In this document: piece after piece, positions 31,626-43,479 of the stretch
Position numbering within the stretch: the first letter of the stretch is position 1
How the letters are laid out: each line of letters opens with the position of its first letter
NCBI RefSeq assembly: GCF_036323735.1
Contig: NC_086026.1
Location: 87,299,359-87,363,358, forward strand
Length of the DNA: 64,000 nucleotides
Origin: Rattus norvegicus
Taxonomy: Eukaryota > Chordata > Mammalia > Rodentia > Muridae
Direction of reading: 5' to 3'
Made by a program: the position numbers and the translations under genes
The notes under the pieces: model-generated
Told to the model about the DNA's origin: nothing
Databases searched by the model: none
Seen by the model: the letters and a program-made list of their open reading frames with translations, nothing else

Positions 31626-32556
31626 AAACAACGGTTCCCAACCTTCCTAATGCTGTGACCCCTCAACACAGTTCCTCATGCTGTGGTGATCCCTAACCAT
31701 AAGATTACTTTCTTTGCTACTAACTGTCACTTTGCTACTACTATGAAACATAACGTGAAGTAGAATTATCTGGTTTCTTTGAACACTCAGTTGTGTCATG
31801 TGACATTTTTCTAGAAACTCTTCATGAGAGGATGTCTTGCAGAAGCAGACCCTTGGGAAGGTGTTTTGCTGAAAACAGACACATAATGCTTTTTGGAAGC
31901 TGCCTGGAAAAGGCGCATGTGATGTTTTGCTAGAGTGGACACTTGAGAGGAAAATGTGATGTTTAGAAAGGATATGAGTATAACCCAACACACAGCAGAT
32001 GACTCTGTGACATTGGGTCACCTTGCCACCCTTTGCTGGTCTTCATTGACAATGCAGTAGCATTGGGGTCACCTTTCCTTCCTTGCTGATCATTGCTTGT
32101 CCTGGCTTCCACAGAGAGAAACACATCAGAGAACTTCTGGTGGTGTTCTAGCAGCTTCTTGTTACTTCCCCAGACTAGGGATGATTGGCAGAGCCTTGCT
32201 GTTTCTTCTGAATCAAACTGCTGTTGCTGGTTTGTGAATGGTGTTTGCAAGTGGATTGGGCCATTGCTGCTGATTGGTAGGAGTTGAACTGCTGATATCC
32301 TGACAGTGAAATTGGAATCACCCAAAAGAACTATTTCTAAACAGGTTGACACCCCCCTTTTTGCACTACTAGCCTTTCCTTTCTACTACTTCTGGTGGGT
32401 ACTGGGCTATAAGGGAGGTTAAACCCTTTAAGAACCCTTATTAAAGGAAGTTGTGAAAAGTTTAAGCCTACAATAATGTAAATATCTGGTATGCAGGATA
32501 TCTGATATGTGACCCCTAGAAAAGTCATGATGCACAAGCTGAGAACTATTGACCTA
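31626..32556 (-). mobile_element. URR1-type hAT-Charlie (antisense), split by an LTR
   Basis: The left part is 31626-31755 ('ggttcccaaccttcctaatg', 'acagttcctcatgctgtgg') and the right part 32473-32556 ('aatgtaaatatctgg', 'gtgacccctagaaaag', 'gctgagaactattg'). Joined in order they follow the other URR1 copies without the intervening 717 bases. Confidence 0.84.
31750..32478. mobile_element. Solo LTR (717 bp) inserted in URR1, 6-bp duplication
   Basis: The LTR runs 31756-32472, TGAAGT...CCTACA, flanked by ATAACG (31750-31755) and ATAATG (32473-32478). The split URR1 supplies an independent test of both boundaries. It resembles the LTR at 23464-24320 ('tttctaaacaggttgacac', 'ctacttctggtgggtactgg', 'ataagggaggttaaaccctt'). 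A six-base duplication fits ERVK. By that homology its sense strand is plus. Confidence 0.85.
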
Positions 32557-34860
32557 GTAGGTTACTATGCATAGTCTAGCTTGCTCACTTTAATTACTGT
32601 ATTGCACCTCAGATATGATTTTAACACCTGTTGTCTCCTAAGAAAGTGAGCCGGATTTTTTTTAATACATAAAACTGTTGCAATAGTTTTCTTTTCCTTA
32701 AATGCACCATTGTTCTTGAGGACCAGAGTTACTGGCAACAGGGCTTCTGGAATAATGGACTACAGGCTGATCCTGCTTTGTAACTACTGAAGTGTAGAAT
32801 AAACCCTGAGGAACGCTAATGGCTATCCAACTGAGTGCTTTTATCTTGTCTAGCTCGAATAATGAAGAATGGTCAGGCAACAGATTTTGGGCATCTCTTT
32901 TAAATGTGGTTCTAGCATTTTGTTTTCATTGTATTTTATTAAAAAGGTCACTTAGATTTTAAATTATGGGCTATTTAAAACTGGGTGGTTCTACACAGAC
33001 ATAGAATCTCCAACTAGACAGTGGGTGTGGTCTTAGCTCTGAAGGATTTTAATTCAGAGCATCTCACCTACCTGTAGTGGGTGAGTTTCCTCTCCCCCTG
33101 CCCCCTGCCCTTGCATGGCCTGGTTTTTAAATCTTTCTCCACGTGACAGTTGTGAAATGAAATTTTATTTTGACTAGCATTTCTGTTTGATAGTGAAGTC
33201 GAGCAGCTGTTTATATGGTTTTAGGTTCTCAGCTGCCTCAGTCCACAAGGGATGGGAACATTGAATACTTTACTTGCAGCTTGAATTTGAATGTCATAAC
33301 TGGTAGAACTTGTTTTGAAGAGAAAAGCCCAGGAACAGCAAGCTTTGACTTGATGGGAGAGTCAGTAGCAGACTAGCGCTCAGACAGCTGCTTGACGGCT
33401 AACATGCTTGGAAACGCTGGTACTCTGGGTCTGAGTCAACCACTCAGTCATCGCCATTAAGACACTTCCGTAAAACAATTTCCACGGAGAGTTCTGGGCC
33501 TGTTACCCAGTTCTGATTATCTGATGCTTTTCCGTGCTAATGAGCTCAAGGACAAAGAGTGAGTGTGAATGCTCCCGTGAGCTTGTGATTCCCAGACCCC
33601 AACCTTTCATTCACTGAGCCTTTCCAGTTGGATGAAAGGAATCATCTGGGAAGGGCACCATGGACTTGGGTAGGATGGATTGAATAGCACCTTTAGAATC
33701 TATCTTCCAGTCAGCTAGAGAGCCCATGTTTCCATTGTTGACAGTTCCTGACAGCTTCCTACGGCATGATTAAATCAGAAGGACTTGGCATGGGCTGTCC
33801 CTCCCCTGGCATTTCATCTTACTCTCATTTTCGCCCAGACTAACACATAAAGTTGCTTGGAGAGCTTGGGTGTGTGGCAACCTGATTCACACACATTTGT
33901 TTCTTGCCTGGATGACTTTCCTATTCCCAGGGCACCTGCTCTTACCTCACACTCATAACTCAGCTTGTGAGTCTCCTCTCGAGGCTGTATGCTCCTCTAA
34001 ATTAAAACTTTCTGTTGTTCCCCCACTTGGGAAACAAATTTTTACTCAAGGCACATAGCATTATTCAGAGAGCTATATATATTATTATACTTGTGTCAGT
34101 TGACTCATAGTTAGTTAACTGTGTAGTTCTGACCATAATATCCAACAAAGCAACTTATAGGAGAGGGTTTGATTTTAACTAATGACTTGCAGCTTATAGT
34201 ACCTTTCTTACCACTACATCACATGGGTTCATTTGTGTCTTTAACCTGCAGATGAGCATTTTATTTTTATTCTGCCTAGAGCATTAATGATTCTGCCTAG
34301 AACCTTAAGGTGATGTTCCTTTGGTACATGTGTGTGTAAGCGATTGGGTTAGAAATATACCTAAAACTATACTTCTTGGGTCATTGAGACTTTTGGATTC
34401 AAATCCAATAGATACTGAGAATCTCCCAAAGTGATTATAGAATTAATATTCCCATGAGTAATCTTACTTTTTTTTTTTTCTCCCCTTTGAGCTGGGGTTT
34501 GCCAGCTACCAGAGTAACTGAGAAATGAGTTCTGGATTCAGGGAGAGACCCCAGTTCAAGGGAATGAGGCAGAGAGTGAATCATTATGTCTCCCTGGTAG
34601 ATGATCCTGTTTGATCCTTCTCTTAATTTGATGAGACCTTCATGTGAATTCTGCTCACTAATGTTGACTCTATTCGTCTACACATACAGTTTTACCTTTT
34701 GATTTTTCCTGTTATGTTCTTTTGAATCCCAATCAGGTTTCCATTCCTGTCAGGCTGAGAGAGAACAGCCTGTCTCTTCTCTCAAGTGGCAGCTATGCGT
34801 GGACTGGTTTATACACACTGTTGAAAGGGGGATAGGATTCCAGATAAACACCTTAGTTCA
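32557..34860. other. Repeat-poor intergenic DNA
   Basis: The 33,100-34,070 part has no recognisable repeat. An old antisense L1-like trace is possible at 34,340-34,460 ('cttcttgggtcattgagac', 'aatctcccaaagtgattat'). No convincing exon was seen. Confidence 0.45.
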
Positions 34861-35164
34861 TGTCCTCAGAAGTTTGAATGTTGATGTCTTAATCCCCAAG
34901 CTAGGAGGCGGAGCCATTGAGAAGTAATTAGACTAGGGAACAGGATCCTCTCGTAGAGAGACCCCAGGGAGCCTTTTCCCCTTCGCCAAGGAAGGCACTA
35001 TAGAGGACACATCCATGAGCCAGAAAAGAGGCTTAGTCCAAACACTAAATCTTTTGGTACCTCGATCCTAGTCCTCCCGGTCTTCAGAACTATGGGAAAT
35101 AAATGTGTATTATTTATAAGCCACCCAGTCTATGTTGTTATAACATCCTTAATGGACTAAGACA
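34861..35164 (+). mobile_element. Solo LTR, MLT1-type ERVL-MaLR
   Basis: The MLT1 order is clear: 'ttaatccccaagctagg', 'ggaggcggagccattgagaa', 'gtaattagactagg', 'agagagaccccagggagcc', 'ggaaataaatgtgtattatt', 'tataagccacccagtctatg', ending 'atggactaagaca'. MLT1 predates the rodent radiation, so this is among the oldest elements here and marks ancestral sequence. Confidence 0.9.
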
Positions 35165-35864
35165 AATTACTCTTAATGGGCAAGGCTGAATGTGGAGTCA
35201 TCAAAAGAGCTTAGATGAATGGAAAGACTGTGGCTGACCCTGAGTGCTCACACAGCCCATCTTTTTATCTGCAAGAGCTGAAGAATGTCTCTTAGATACT
35301 AAGAGATGCTAGGTGCCTCCCTCTCGGGGTTGGTACATGCTTGGCACGCTTTTGGCTTGGAGCCTTTGAATTTTCCTTCCTAGTCTTTAATTCCCTCGTC
35401 TATGTAACCTCAAGGCATGTACCAGAGATAGATATAGAACTCGCAGAATGATTCCTGGCTTACAATGTCTACTATATAAACAGGGAAAGAACACTGAGCG
35501 CTCAAGGACAGCTGCATGGAGAGCGGCTAGGATTCACTTGGGGAAAATTGATTGGTATGGGGGAAGGGTGAAGAAAGAGTTCCTGTATCAGTAAACCAAG
35601 ACACAGAGCTGTCATGGCCAAGGCTTCTACATACATCACAGAGGCCAAGGTCCAGGTAGGAGGATAGTAAGTGGTGTGTAATTAAGTTAGAAAACTATCT
35701 TGACTCACAAAATAAATGGCCATTAAAGAATCTTGAACTTTTCATTGTGTTTCCTCCAAGCCTCTTAACTTAGTTCATTATTAAAATTTGAGTCCAAGGC
35801 ACATACCAGGAGGTCGTTCTGCCCACAAGGAATGAGCAATGTTTGATTTATTGATGCTAAATTA
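35165..35864. other. Intergenic DNA, nothing recognised
   Basis: No element or exon recognised between MLT1 and MIR; being framed by two ancient repeats, this is probably ancestral mammalian sequence. Confidence 0.5.
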
Positions 35865-36095
35865 CTCTGAGTCTATGGTGAGACTACCCAGGTTCAAAAT
35901 CCCCTCCTCACCTCCTGACTTTGGGGAAGACAGTTAGCTACTCTCCCTTCTGGATCCTTAACTGTAGAAAGGGCTGGTGGAGAGGCCTGGCTTACTGGGT
36001 GGTTTTAAAGACCAAATGGAAGAAAAGATGATGAGGAAGTTCTTGCTATACCACTCATTACACAGCAAACGTTAGCCATTAGTAGTTTATAAAAC
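35865..36095 (+). mobile_element. MIR SINE
   Basis: 'gagactacccaggttcaaaa', 'tcccctcctcacctcctgac', 'gttagctactctcccttctg', 'gatccttaactgtag', 'ttttaaagaccaaatgga' follow MIR core order with age-typical divergence. Confidence 0.75.
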
Positions 36096-37919
36096 TCCTT
36101 ACTTCTGTAATAGCCTCCCTTCATTAAAGATCAAAAACGCTTCCCTAAGGGACGAAACTTGTAAGCATGATGGTGCTTTTACCGACCTAGGATTACGTCA
36201 CATCCTGCTCTGCCCAGACAGACATGAGCACTGCTTCTAAAATTTTGCTCAACCAAACAGCAACATGACAACGGCTGCCGACATCCATGAACAGATGAGT
36301 TAAAACTTCATGAAGTCAGGAAAGCCTTACGTTTCTGGCCATTATTCTGCTTCTAAGTGCAGTTTTTCTGTTTAAGCTTTTCTTTCCTCCCAAAGCTTAG
36401 CTTTTCAAAGGATGACTAGAAGGCAGGCAGACGTGACAACTGTTCATTTTCTTGTCCTGTTTTGTATGCATCCAGTCTGTAGCTGGACATGCTGCACAGA
36501 AGCCAAGAGGTGGAGATGCAAGAATGGGTGAAAGTCACCAATGCGATGAGGGTTGTCAAGAGACTTCACAACTCTGGACTGGATTTTGCTTGTCTCTGGT
36601 GTGTCCTGGACAGTTGGACCTGACAAACAGATGGATATCAGGACTGACATGATGCCATCACTCAAGAAAGTCACTTGACAAATCCCAATTTTGCAAAGAA
36701 ATGCTGTAGTGAGCCATCAGAGTCACGACAGCAGCCTGGAAAGTATAACTATGCCCGGATCACCCTCCCACTGGATGTTCTCCATATCTAAGCTTAATGT
36801 TTTTAGCACATGCCTCTCAAGTCTATTTTCAGCTATATATAAAGGATTAATGAAAATAACTCCATCTCATATGATTAATGTCTCGGAAGTGTATTCCATT
36901 TGAGAATTAATAGGATATGTGAATAGCTTTAGAAAGAGCTCCAAAGGAGTCAGGCAAAGAAAATGAGATCACACATCTAAGTTTAACATTCGAATTTCTT
37001 TTATATTGCCATTGAACCTCAGTGATAAACCTCGGTCAGTGAATATACATTTTAAAAGAAGTGGGGCCACGCCAGCAGCTTTTGCCTTACTGTGGGGGAA
37101 GAAAGAGTAGACAAGAATTTCAAGTCCTGGGCCAATGTGGATTCCATTACATGATGGCGTTCTCCCAGTGTGTACAACTGTCACCCCCCAACCTTTTAAA
37201 ACTTCTTACAAGGGAAGGTGAAATGCTACTTACTAAAAAGACAATTATAAAAGCAAAGTAAAATCAAATCAATAATTTACAAACCATTAAGACAGGCAGA
37301 GATGAATCAATAGTGGCGTGAGACAGGGAGACAATAAAATTCTAAGCAGTTGTTGCTGTTTCAAGATTATCATATGAATATATACATCTACATGTATATA
37401 TACTTCTTGTTGACTTGAAGTGGAGCTATAGAAATTTGCCTATTGCAAAAGTATATGAGGATTTTACAACTAAGTCTAGAGATTGTCTATCATATATCAG
37501 GAACTGTGTGTTTTCTAAAGCTTTAAGAGCACATTATTATTATACTCAAACATGATTAGTGGTTATTTGAGTGAGTGCAGACAGAGTTGCATAAAAACAA
37601 CAGATGTGAGAACTCCTAGATAGACTCACTAATTGCAGAGGCTGGGGATTTGGAGTGAGAGGTCCAAAATACCCCAGAAGCAGGTGTTCTAGGCATTCCT
37701 GTGGCTTGCGTGGGCCTTGGAGGTATTTGATGTGGTAGACAGCAGCTTGCTTGAACACAGGGCTGAATAAGACAGTTGGCAAGAGGATTAGTAGCTGTGG
37801 GAGTTGCAGATTAGAGAATGAGGAAGAGATGATTCAAGCCCCATGTGGGGCCACCTCAGGCAATGTTAGTTCCTGGCTATTTATTTTTTAATTTTTTGTT
37901 TTTAATTTAAAAGATTTTA
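36096..37919. other. Repeat-poor intergenic DNA
   Basis: There is an ATTACGTCA CRE-like site at about 36191. Overlapping short frames occur on both strands at 36444-36674 with no family. No TE was recognised across 1.8 kb. Confidence 0.45.
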
Positions 37920-38015
37920 CAGCCAAACATGGTGGTACAGACTGGTGCATCTACATAGTTATCCACAATATAGATTACAGTCCAGACGGGGCTGCATAGT
38001 GAGACCAGGTCTCAA
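37920..38015 (+). mobile_element. Old B1-lineage monomer (PB1/FLAM-like)
   Basis: 'agccaaacatggtggtacag', 'actggtgcatctacatagtt' and 'gctgcatagtgagaccaggt' match a proto-B1 monomer with high divergence. Confidence 0.55.
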
Positions 38016-38350
38016 GTAATTAATTAAATATTTCTAAACGAAAGCAGGCAGCTACTCGTCAATTTCAGCCATATGTTCTTTTGCACTACCTACATTACAG
38101 AATTTTAATGATGCATGAAATACTCTCCTCTCTAATTTATTTTCTTTTCCTTCCAACCTTCTTTTCTCACTCCTGTCTTCATTCTATTTTAGCTCTCTCC
38201 TTTTATCCCTTCTCTCTGTCTTCTTGTTTCCCCTTTCTCTGTTCCTTTATCCTACCTTTAATGTCTCTTCTTTGTCTACTGAATGCTACCTACCCTTCTT
38301 CCTTTCTTCCTTTTTTTCTAATTCAATTTTTTTCTCTTATTGAATATTAG
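38016..38350. other. Pyrimidine-rich intergenic DNA
   Basis: Positions 38120-38345 are mostly C/T and give a Leu/Ser/Phe-rich frame of 89 codons that is compositional, not coding. Confidence 0.55.
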
Positions 38351-38650
38351 CTCCCAGGGATTAAACCACCATCCCAAGAGTACATAGGGAGGGACCCATG
38401 GCTCCAGCTGCATGTGTAGCAGAGTATGGCATTGTTGGGCATCAATGGGAGGAGAAACCCTTGTGTCCTGTCAAGGCTCGATGCCCCAGTGTAGGGGAAT
38501 ATCAGGGAGGGGGTGGGGGTTAGAGGGAGTGGGTGGGTGGGTGGAGAGCACCTTCACAGAAGCAGGGGTAGGGGGGATGAGATAGGAGGTTTCCAGAGGG
38601 GAAAGAGGGAAAGGGGATAACATTTAAGATGTAAATAAAAATATCCAATA
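38351..38650 (+). mobile_element. L1 3' end, severely 5' truncated
   Basis: About 300 bases of a young-looking L1 3' UTR: 'ctcccagggattaaaccacc', 'gggacccatggctccagctg', 'gcatgtgtagcagagtatgg', 'ctcgatgccccagtgtagg', the G-rich tract and 'taacatttaagatgtaaata'. Its reverse complement matches the 3' UTR of the L1 at 58,648. Confidence 0.92.
38504..38544 (+). other. Potential G-quadruplex in L1 3' UTR
   Basis: Runs GGGAGGGGGTGGGGG then GGGAGTGGGTGGGTGGG provide well over four G3 tracts with loops of 1-5 bases. G-rich, quadruplex-capable tracts are a known feature of L1 3' UTRs. Confidence 0.75.
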
Positions 38651-38665
38651 GTTTCTGTCTTTTAA

Positions 38666-38766
38666 GACCCTCTGCCTGCTGCTGCTCCTCCTCCTTCTCC
38701 TGTTGCTCCTCCTTCTCTTCCTCTTCCTCTTCTTCCTCTTCCTCTTCCTCCTCCTCCTCCTTGTCT
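38666..38766. repeat. (CTG)/(CTC)/(CTT) compound trinucleotide repeat
   Basis: Mixed pyrimidine-rich trinucleotides with CTG ends, starting 16 bases after the L1 3' end. Confidence 0.9.
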
Positions 38767-38850
38767 GCTGCTGAAAGTGAGATTTATGAGAAGAAACTGA
38801 ATCCCAGCATTTTCCATGCTAAAATCATACATCAGATAATTGACGAGTGA

Positions 38851-38893
38851 AATGAATGAATGAATGAATGAATGAATGAATGAATGAATGAAG
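38851..38893. repeat. (AATG)10 microsatellite
   Basis: About ten AATG units, ending in GAAGAATG. Confidence 0.96.
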
Positions 38894-39627
38894 AATGACT
38901 CTCCAAGGTGTCTTCAGTTTGTATCATTTTCTGTTGATGATCTCTTTCCTTAGTGGCATTGGCCATGTGCTAGAAGCACCCAAGTTCCTGGTTACCAAGA
39001 TCTGTGAGTTAGTAGTATGCTAGCCATGACTAATTCTCTGTGCCTCATTAACTAGCTAATATGGTCACTGTACCACATAACAAAATTCTCTAACCTAGAC
39101 AAAATCTATTTTGAGATTTTTGTGTTAAAGCCATACATAGAACATCCATCTCTAACAATATAGAAAATTTTATTTCACATTTTGAAACACCTAGAAATGC
39201 TGAATAAATTAGGCCAAACATACCTTTAAGCTTAATGTGCAAGTATCATAAAATATAGTCCTGCAAGGAACTCTTAAATAATGCTGTTTTCTGTGGTCGA
39301 GAGATTCTTGACGAAATCATCTACTGAGAGAGAAGAAGCAGGCACTCTGCTTAGCTCTTTTTGGCTTCTAAGGGAGGAAAACATCTCCCACCATAATCCA
39401 TAATCGTGACGTTCCTTGGCATGAACTTGGGGTTTATCTCCCAGAACTCAAAACACTTAGTCTGAATAACTGACATATTAATGAACTAATGGACTCTTAC
39501 CCTTGGGCTGTTTGGCAAAGGCAAACGTTAATCTTTTCTAAAGGAGCACAACCTAATCCAGGACTCACAGGAGCCTCACAGGCAGAGGCTTAGACACAGG
39601 CTTATAATCCAAGTCTATGCAACATTC

Positions 39628-39681
<54 letters not shown>

Positions 39682-40164
39682 ACACACCACAAAACAAAAA
39701 CATCAGATTGGCAGTATGAATGAATGAGAACCTAGGAATTTCAGTTCAGTCAGGTATCTACTTGACTATTCTAAAATGAACACATAAAACAGTAAAAATT
39801 AGGAAAAATAAAACTGCAGAAAATGAGTCAATACAATGCTGATAAATAAAACATGCATTCATGGACACTCAACAGATACATAAGAAGGAACGAGATGAAC
39901 ATTAGCTAACTAAAAGATTATTCACAGAGATAAGGAGATGGGAAGGGTGTCTAATAGATGCTCCAGACGGATAATATAAGGATTTGGCAATATTTGAAAA
40001 TATTATGACTAAAAACTTTTTTAAATGTTTGATTTACCATATTCAGAAAGTCAAAAAGTACTAAATAATATAAGTATAAGGGCAAATCTGTATATACACA
40101 GTGCAGGAAACAAGTCCAAGATCTTAAATGAATTTTTGAGAAATGCATACATCAATACACTGTA
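38894..40164. other. Intergenic DNA with (CA)n
   Basis: No TE recognised apart from the (CA)n at 39629-39689. A/T-rich from 39,700. Confidence 0.45.
39629..39689. repeat. (CA)n microsatellite
   Basis: About 26 CA units followed by CCACACACCAC. Confidence 0.97.
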
Positions 40165-40240
40165 TTTCCACCATTTCCACCCATCCTTCCGCCCTCTAAT
40201 TCCTCCTACGTCTCCTTCCACTCCCTCTCAAGTTCATGAC

Positions 40241-40243
<3 letters not shown>

Positions 40244-40278
<35 letters not shown>

Positions 40279-40280
40279 GT
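40244..40280. repeat. (GT)n microsatellite
   Basis: About 17 GT units, with one TT interruption at the 3' side. Confidence 0.96.
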
Positions 40281-40666
40281 GTATGTGTATATAGTCTCCT
40301 TCAAGTCTTGTCATGTTCTTTGAGCAAATGGCATACTTCTGCTATTTTCAAGTCCTGATATTCTATTTTCTACTTGATCTATTTTATTGTTTAGGCTTTT
40401 GCCCAAGTTTTCTAATTGGTTTGTTGAATTTCAGCTTGATATCTCTTTGCTGAATTCATTTTTCAAACCCTGAATTGTTTTTCTTAATTTCATTCAGCCT
40501 TTTGTGGTTTGTGGTCCTCAGATTTCAATCAGGAGTGTGTTCCCATTCTCTTGACCTCCATTCTGGTTCTTGTTCATGGCTTCTTGACCTCATGTCCTCT
40601 TCATCCTTGATTTCATTGGTCATGTTTAAAATTGTTCTTTAACTTCTTTCTTCTGAGGCTTACCTA

Positions 40667-40796
40667 GTTAATTCTCATTAATAACATTTCTATGGAGACT
40701 AGTGGCTTGTGGTGACGTATATACTGTCTTGTTAATTCTCATCAATAACATTTCTACAGGTACTGGAGATTGGTGGTATCGGTATGTACTGTCTTG
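40667..40796. repeat. 64-bp tandem duplication
   Basis: 'gttaattctcattaataaca' at 40667 and 'gttaattctcatcaataaca' at 40731 start two similar units, both closing with 'tactgtcttgt'. The second copy is diverged by several substitutions and a small insertion. Confidence 0.85.
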
Positions 40797-41112
40797 TCCT
40801 TACAGATTATTCAATGAATATGCACACAGGTGTCTCCAGACAAAACAAAACTCTTAAGAAACAACAGCCAGATTACCCAAAACAAGCAACAATGTCCTAC
40901 ATAGAGAATGAGAAGACAGTGTGCCAATATTTTCAAGATACTTAGAAAAGATAGTTGACCTAAGTTTTCTGCTCATGTAAGCTATTGTCCAATAATAGTA
41001 ATGAAGTGTGCTGCATCAGGCTCTATGAATGGCTGCAATTTAGACTATGAAACTAGCTCAGGAGACAAAGGAGAGCTTCAAAAAAATGTGAAATAAGCAA
41101 GCACTTAGCAGA

Positions 41113-41300
41113 TAGAGTCAGCAAGATGGCTACCGCTACTCACGTCATTAGACATGAGTTCAGTTCCTGGATTCCACAAGGTCACAGGGGAAGCAAACTT
41201 CTGAGAGCTGTCTTCTAGCCTGTAAAAGCACAGACCACATGTGCAGATGTGCACTTGCACACAAACATACATACACAATCTAAAGTAAATAGAGAAGAAA
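41113..41300 (+). mobile_element. B3 SINE
   Basis: 'gtcagcaagatggctaccgc' head, 'gagttcagttcctggattcc' B-box region, 'gagagctgtcttctagcctg', 'acatgtgcagatgtgcactt' and an ACAT-rich tail fit B3. Confidence 0.82.
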
Positions 41301-41547
41301 AGCATGATGTAGGTGATTATAAACGGGATTGGTTATGTGAGATAACCTAGTAACAAGGACTAATTTATGGTGGTAGAACGAGAAATATTTAGAATGCGAC
41401 AGTAGCTGTAATTGTTGGCTTAGAGCGTTATGACAGTTTTTCTATTGTTCTGGAGGTAAATAAAGACATCTGTTGACTCTACAATTTGAGTCACGTGTGT
41501 GTAATTACATTGTGAATATTACCACTAATGGAAGTGAAATGCCTAAT

Positions 41548-41635
41548 TTTTAAATTTTTTTTTTACTTAATCACTTTACATCCCACTCCCTGCTCCCCTC
41601 CTGGTTACCCCCTCTCACAATGATAAACTGCTCTT
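41548..41635 (-). mobile_element. L1 3' end fragment (antisense)
   Basis: 'aattttttttttacttaatc', 'actttacatcccactccctg' and 'cccctcctggttaccccctc' are the reversed last bases of an L1 3' UTR and its A tail. Only about 90 bases remain. Confidence 0.7.
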
Positions 41636-42079
41636 TAAGAAAAAAAAATCTGTGGTCTGGTGCAGTTCACAACATGACCCACGGCAGGAGAGTTGCACTA
41701 TGACCAGCTTTGTGAAAGCTGTGTCTCCTCCAGAGGTTCCTCCTCTCTGGTCTCAGTCACCCTGGATAAATCTGTCTCTGAGCACAGCTTCTTCAACTCT
41801 GACGTATGGAATCGTGAAACGTTGCAAATGTAAAAAGGTTTCTGTCTGCGCAGTGAGTAATGCTCCACACAAAGCCAGACACATTAGCAACCTCTGTCCA
41901 CGATTGTAGTGCTGCTTTGTGAAACCCCACCCCATTAGTGGTTCTTAGAAAGAACAGGGTCAAGGTCTCCAGGAGAAAGTCAATCCATCCTAAGGTCTTC
42001 TGAGACTCATCTTCATCCCCACAACAAGCTTCATGGGATCCCATTGGGAAGCAAAGCCTGACTTCAAAAATCCCTTGTC
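41636..42079. other. Intergenic DNA, nothing recognised
   Basis: Overlapping frames on both strands (41652-42044) without domain similarity; no TE recognised. Confidence 0.45.
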
Positions 42080-43335
42080 ACAGTTGTGTTGCAAAAACTG
42101 GATATTTACCAATGAAAGAAGGAAGCTTGATCTTACCTCTATCTTGAACAAAACTCAACTGCAAGTGGATCACACACCTTGATGTTAGACCCCAAACTCT
42201 GAAACCTTTAGAGGAATGTAGACAGTATGCTATGAGATATGGGCATAGGTACAAACTTTCTGAATGGGATTCCTGCTGCTCAGGTTATAAGACTAACAAA
42301 TTAGCAAGTGGGATCCCAGGAAACTAAGTGGCTTCTGCGATGTAAAGGAAAGTGATAGTCAATAAAAAGATAGCCTACAGAATGGGGGGAAAAGCTTTGA
42401 CATATAATATTTTATATATAATATATATTAAACTGAGAGTTTAATATGCACAAAGCGCTTAAAAAACAGAACATCAAGGGTGCAAGCAACCAAACTGAGA
42501 AGCAGATGACAGAACTGAACAGGAGTTCTCAAGAGGAGGAATACAAACAACTAATAAATTCTTTAAAGTGTGTTCAACATCTGTAGCTATTGGGGAAATT
42601 CAGATTAAGACTGAGATTTCACCTCATTCCAGTCGGAAGGGTGTTATCAGGAACAAATGACTACAAATGGTAGGGTTGTCGGGAAAGGAAACATTTGTCC
42701 ACTCTTGGTGGGAGTACAAAGTGTTGCAGCCACCATTGGTAATGAGTGTGGGGGTTTCTCGCAAAAGCTAAAAGTAGAATTTCCATATGACATAGCTATA
42801 CTGTTCCTGGGCATAAAGCCAAAGGATTTAATACCCTTCAACAGAGAGATACCTTTGCTTCTAAGCTCATTGTGGCTCTATTCAAAACAGGAAATAGAAC
42901 TCAACATGTGTGTCAAGCGATGGATGGATAATGAAAAGGTGGTATATACAAAGAATAAGATTATGGTCTGTGGCAAAGAAGAATTACACCATGAACAGTT
43001 CAGGAAAAGGAAACGATCTGAAAAACATAGTAAAGGAACTATGTCCAGCAAGACAAATGACACGTCCTCTCTTATATGTGGATCCTAGCCATGAATTTTA
43101 GAATAGTGTGCTTAGCACTGAGTGCTTGCAAAGGCCCAAAAGACAGAAAGGAGTCATTAGCCAAAGGGAGAGGGGATAGTAGAACACATTGGGCATGGAG
43201 GTGCAGTGGGGGGGGATGCTGGGAGGTAGGAAAATCTAAGGAGGGTTTGGAGGAGAGGGAAAGGGATGGGGTATAGGGAAGTCACAGAGAAACTTACTCC
43301 TTCATAAGCTTATCAAAATATATAATCTAAAACTT
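42080..43335 (+). mobile_element. Old L1: ORF2 end and 3' UTR
   Basis: 'aaaactggatatttaccaat', 'caaaactcaactgcaagtgg', 'gtgttatcaggaacaaatga', 'ttggtgggagtacaaagtg', 'tttccatatgacatagctat' and 'atggatggataatgaaaag' give the L1 order from ORF2 C-terminus to 3' UTR. The 143-codon frame at 42657-43088 lies in the 3' UTR and is not a protein gene. An A/T-rich insertion sits near 42404-42430. Confidence 0.85.
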
Positions 43336-43479
43336 TTTATTGGAAGTGCCTTCTACAGATGAATAGTGCTTCTCCCAGAGGCGATGGATTCTTAATAAAA
43401 ATCCCAGGGTCAGGTGTGGACCACTTCCCCACACGCTGTTAACCATGGTGAACTCAGAGATCCTGCAGATGATACAAAC

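Larger units (their letters stand above)
40165..40840 (-). mobile_element. Probable old antisense L1, 5' (ORF1) region
   Basis: The T-rich plus strand ('tggtttgttgaatttcagc', 'gaattcatttttcaaaccc', 'tttcttaatttcattcagc', 'gatttcattggtcatg') resembles the reverse of an L1 ORF1 coiled-coil region. It is strongly diverged with no open frame. It contains (TG)n at 40244-40280 and a 64-bp tandem duplication at 40667-40796. Confidence 0.5.

Noticed and set aside
42657..43088. 143-codon plus-strand open frame
   Set aside because: It lies in an old L1 3' region; neighbouring sequence on both sides is L1.
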